Part shown: piece after piece, positions 15,128 through 16,980 of the stretch
Layout of the letters: every line of letters begins with the position of its first letter
Position numbering within the stretch: the stretch's first letter is position 1
Assembly (NCBI GenBank): GCA_036338615.1
Contig: JAYZBT010000026.1
Location: forward strand, 1-16,980
From: UBA1138 sp036338615
Lineage (GTDB): Bacteria > Gemmatimonadota > Gemmatimonadetes > Longimicrobiales > Gaopeijiaceae
Reading direction: 5' to 3'
Length of the DNA: 16,980 nt
Position numbers and translations under genes: made by a program
The notes under the pieces: model-generated
What the model was told of the DNA's origin: nothing
Databases searched by the model: none
The model's input: only the letters and a program-made list of their open reading frames with translations

Positions 15128-15538
15128 GTGATCATCGACGCACCTCGAGAGGAGCAACCCCAATCCGCCCGGGTCGGTATGTGCCTGCGGGCTCGGCCCC
15201 GGGACACACCGGAACAATGCCAGGCCTACTGGCAGCAGCAGCACTCCGCTCTCGTCCGTCGGCTGGGAGGCAGACTCGGCTTCGGCCAGTACGACCAGAG
15301 TCTGGCGCTCCTGGACGACCCACGCGCGGCTACGGTGGGCCACGCGCTCGGCGGGGTGCAGGAGCAGCCTTACCTGGGCTTCGCCAGCCTCAGTTTCCCT
15401 TCGCTCAAGGCTCTGATCCTGGAGTTCGTGCGCCCCACCGTACAACTCGCGAACTTCCAACTCATGCAGGAGGAACTGGCCTTCATCGACCCAACGGCCA
15501 GCCCGCCCCTGCTGGGCACCCACATCCCCATCACCTGA
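15128..15538 (+). CDS. EthD-like dimeric alpha+beta barrel protein
   Basis: A 136-residue protein with the EthD-type pattern: a first strand GMCLRARPRD, then the helix PEQCQAYWQQQHSALV (residues 29-44) with the characteristic YWxxxH (Trp35, His39), then GRLGFGQYDQSL. A last segment returns to the barrel strand (QLMQEELAFID). EthD-like proteins are small and often accessory to, or members of, ring- or ether-degrading and polyketide-tailoring pathways; no specific role is inferred. The GTG at 15128 is taken as the start; ATG 15179 (18th codon) is an alternative that would trim part of the first strand. The stop is six bases before the alpha/beta hydrolase gene, so the two probably form an operon. 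Confidence 0.65.
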   Translation: MIIDAPREEQPQSARVGMCLRARPRDTPEQCQAYWQQQHSALVRRLGGRLGFGQYDQSLALLDDPRAATVGHALGGVQEQPYLGFASLSFPSLKALILEFVRPTVQLANFQLMQEELAFIDPTASPPLLGTHIPIT

Positions 15539-15544
15539 GGTCCC

Positions 15545-16618
15545 ATGTCTATCGCCCCCGTTGTCGAGGACGGCCCCGTCACCGCGCACCCGCCGCTGTT
15601 CGGAGTGAGACGGCCGCTTTCATGTCCGGCTCCGGTACGCGCCTCCCTGACCGCGGGAGACGGCGCCGCGCTGCAAGTCCACCGGATCGCCGGGGGTGAC
15701 AAGGGCCCGGTCATCCTGGCGCCTGGCACGGCCATGTCGGCGCTTTGCTTTCTGACCGACACCACCGAGCAGAGCTTCGCCGAGTTCCTGTCCGCGCAGG
15801 GCTTCGACGTCTGGCTCTTCGATTGGCGCACCAGTCCTTACCTCGCGGTGCACAACGAGGGCTACACCTTCGATGACGTAGCCCGCCATGACTGGCCCAC
15901 CGTGACCGCACATGTGCGCGAGCAGACCGGCGCCGCTGCGGTCTCGGTGCTGGCCCACTGCCTGAGTTCCCCGTGCCTGTTGCTGTCGCTGCTGCGGGGC
16001 TATACCGACTCGAGCCACATCAAGGCGCTCGTGCCCAGTCAGGTTGGCCTGCACCTCGTGATGAACAACAGCAACCGCTTCAAGGTGGGCTTCTACGTCG
16101 ACAAGGTCCTGCCCGGAAACCGCATGGTGCACCAGGCGGACGGCACGCCGCGCCAAGGTCTCTGGGATGCGACGGTGGGCTTGCTGGCGACAGTGTGGCC
16201 CAAATCCTACTCCTGCTCCAACCCGGCCTGCCACCGCCAGAGCGCCACGTACGGCGACATCGTGTTCCACGACAAGATCAATGACGCGACTCATGCGCTG
16301 ATGGGCGACCTCGTGCCGGAGGTCAACAGCACCTTCCTCAAGGACGTGGCGCCGAACGCTCGGGCTGACGACATCCTCACGGACGAGGACCGCCGGCACC
16401 TCGACCGGGTCGCCGTGCCCATGCTGCTGATCTCGGGCCGAGAAAACCAGATGTTCGTGCCGGAGTCCACGGAGCGCACCTGGAGGATGTTGCGAGACGC
16501 CGTGGGAGATAACATCCAGCGCGAAGTCTTCGACGGCTTCGGGCACCTGGATTGCTACCTCAGCGGGGAAGCCAAGCAGCCGATCTGGGAGCGGCTGTCG
16601 GCCTTCCTGGAAGGTTGA
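15545..16618 (+). CDS. Alpha/beta hydrolase with cysteine nucleophile elbow
   Basis: A 357-residue protein, without a signal peptide, of the alpha/beta hydrolase fold. It has PVILAPGTAMS (55-65, oxyanion loop), FDVWLFDWRTSP (87-98), the elbow VLAHCLSSP (135-143) with Cys139 where serine normally sits, LLISGRENQMF (294-304) supplying a possible acid (Glu300), and GFGHLD (331-336; His334) as the general base. The overall pattern matches the hydrolase domain that I recall as the C-terminal part of GMC/cholesterol-oxidase fusion proteins. Two further cysteines (Cys224, Cys229 in SYSCSNPACH) lie in the cap region. TGAGGT precedes ATG 15545. The preference for CTG leucine codons looks stronger here than in the minus-strand operon, so separate ancestry is possible. 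Confidence 0.85.
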   Translation: MSIAPVVEDGPVTAHPPLFGVRRPLSCPAPVRASLTAGDGAALQVHRIAGGDKGPVILAPGTAMSALCFLTDTTEQSFAEFLSAQGFDVWLFDWRTSPYLAVHNEGYTFDDVARHDWPTVTAHVREQTGAAAVSVLAHCLSSPCLLLSLLRGYTDSSHIKALVPSQVGLHLVMNNSNRFKVGFYVDKVLPGNRMVHQADGTPRQGLWDATVGLLATVWPKSYSCSNPACHRQSATYGDIVFHDKINDATHALMGDLVPEVNSTFLKDVAPNARADDILTDEDRRHLDRVAVPMLLISGRENQMFVPESTERTWRMLRDAVGDNIQREVFDGFGHLDCYLSGEAKQPIWERLSAFLEG

Positions 16619-16657
16619 TTCGATGATGCGCCCCCACCTGCGGTACCACTTAGAGTG

Positions 16658-16789
16658 TTAGTTCAAAGCTCCCTGGCTCTGGGGGTGAGGACCCCGGAGA
16701 GCCGGAAGATTCAAGAACGCCTGATCCGGCCTGACCGCCTCCGGGGCTCGTGGCCGATAGCCCAGTGAACTGTGGGGCCGGATGTGTGA
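16658..16789 (-). pseudogene. C-terminal remnant of an IS3-type transposase
   Basis: About 43 codons on the minus strand read SHIRPHSSLGYRPRAPEA and end at TAA 16658-16660. The RPHSSLGY block is the hallmark C-terminus of IS3-family (rve integrase) transposases. The preceding in-frame residues do not resemble the rest of the catalytic domain (no DDE region), so this is a decayed fragment. Other minus-strand frames just upstream look no better, and terminal inverted repeats could not be identified. Confidence 0.65.
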
Positions 16790-16980
16790 AGCGGGTCGTC
16801 GCGGACACGATGCACCTCCATCAGGAATGGCTGTTCTGTAGAGGGACAATTTGCGGCGGCCCGCGCCACAGGTGGACCAGCGGAACCGCTTCGCGTGGGC
16901 CACCTCCCGCCGCATAGCATCTGTCGCGGGAAGGCGTAGAGGGTTCCGGTGATTCACGCTTCCTTTTCTTCCCTTTCGGG
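16790..16980. other. No recognised feature
   Basis: Upstream of the transposase remnant there is an open minus-strand frame to about 16957, but its translation resembles nothing I know. It may be degenerate insertion-sequence DNA or the edge of another element cut by the window. Confidence 0.4.

Noticed and set aside
15103..15699. Plus-strand frame overlapping the EthD-like gene
   Set aside because: Arginine- and proline-rich shadow crossing the junction of two genes that carry recognisable domains in another frame.

Overview
The window is GC-rich, gene-dense bacterial DNA (roughly 60-65% GC by eye), with genes packed end to end and many start/stop overlaps. An RND-type tripartite pump, outer-membrane-type lipoproteins and an LpxH-like phosphoesterase point to a Gram-negative, double-membraned organism. 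The lipoprotein lipobox followed by CGDDITGP and the style of the TolC-family protein remind me of Gemmatimonadota or a related soil or marine lineage. That assignment is an impression, not something the sequence proves.

Layout. (a) Plus strand, 1-3243: the tail of an unknown gene, an LpxH-like metallophosphoesterase and a large cholesterol-oxidase-like GMC flavoprotein, all joined by 4-base overlaps. (b) Minus strand, 14830 down to 3262: nine consecutive genes with gaps of at most 32 bases and frequent overlaps, probably one long transcription unit. In transcription order they are a membrane-anchored alpha/beta hydrolase, an RND membrane fusion lipoprotein, an RND transporter, a TolC-family outer-membrane protein, a large nitroreductase-like protein of unknown function, two small paralogous proteins of unknown function that share an FDG motif, a DyP-type haem peroxidase, and a lipoprotein ending in a CxxCH haem-attachment motif. 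(c) 14831-15127: an intergenic region with two diverged 57-bp direct repeats spaced 103 bp apart, each holding a weak promoter-like pair facing the minus-strand operon. (d) Plus strand, 15128-16618: an EthD-like small protein and an alpha/beta hydrolase with a cysteine in the nucleophile position. (e) 16619-16980: the C-terminal remnant of an IS3-type transposase, with nothing else recognised.

How the genes may work together. The first half of the minus-strand operon exports small molecules. The second half looks like a redox module: a probable flavin-binding fold, a haem peroxidase, two partner proteins and an exported one-haem lipoprotein. The convergent GMC oxidoreductase could supply hydrogen peroxide or oxidised lipid or sterol substrates. 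The redox half (3262-8261) is the best candidate for an undescribed system. Three of its five members have no function I can name, and the gene order is tightly coupled.
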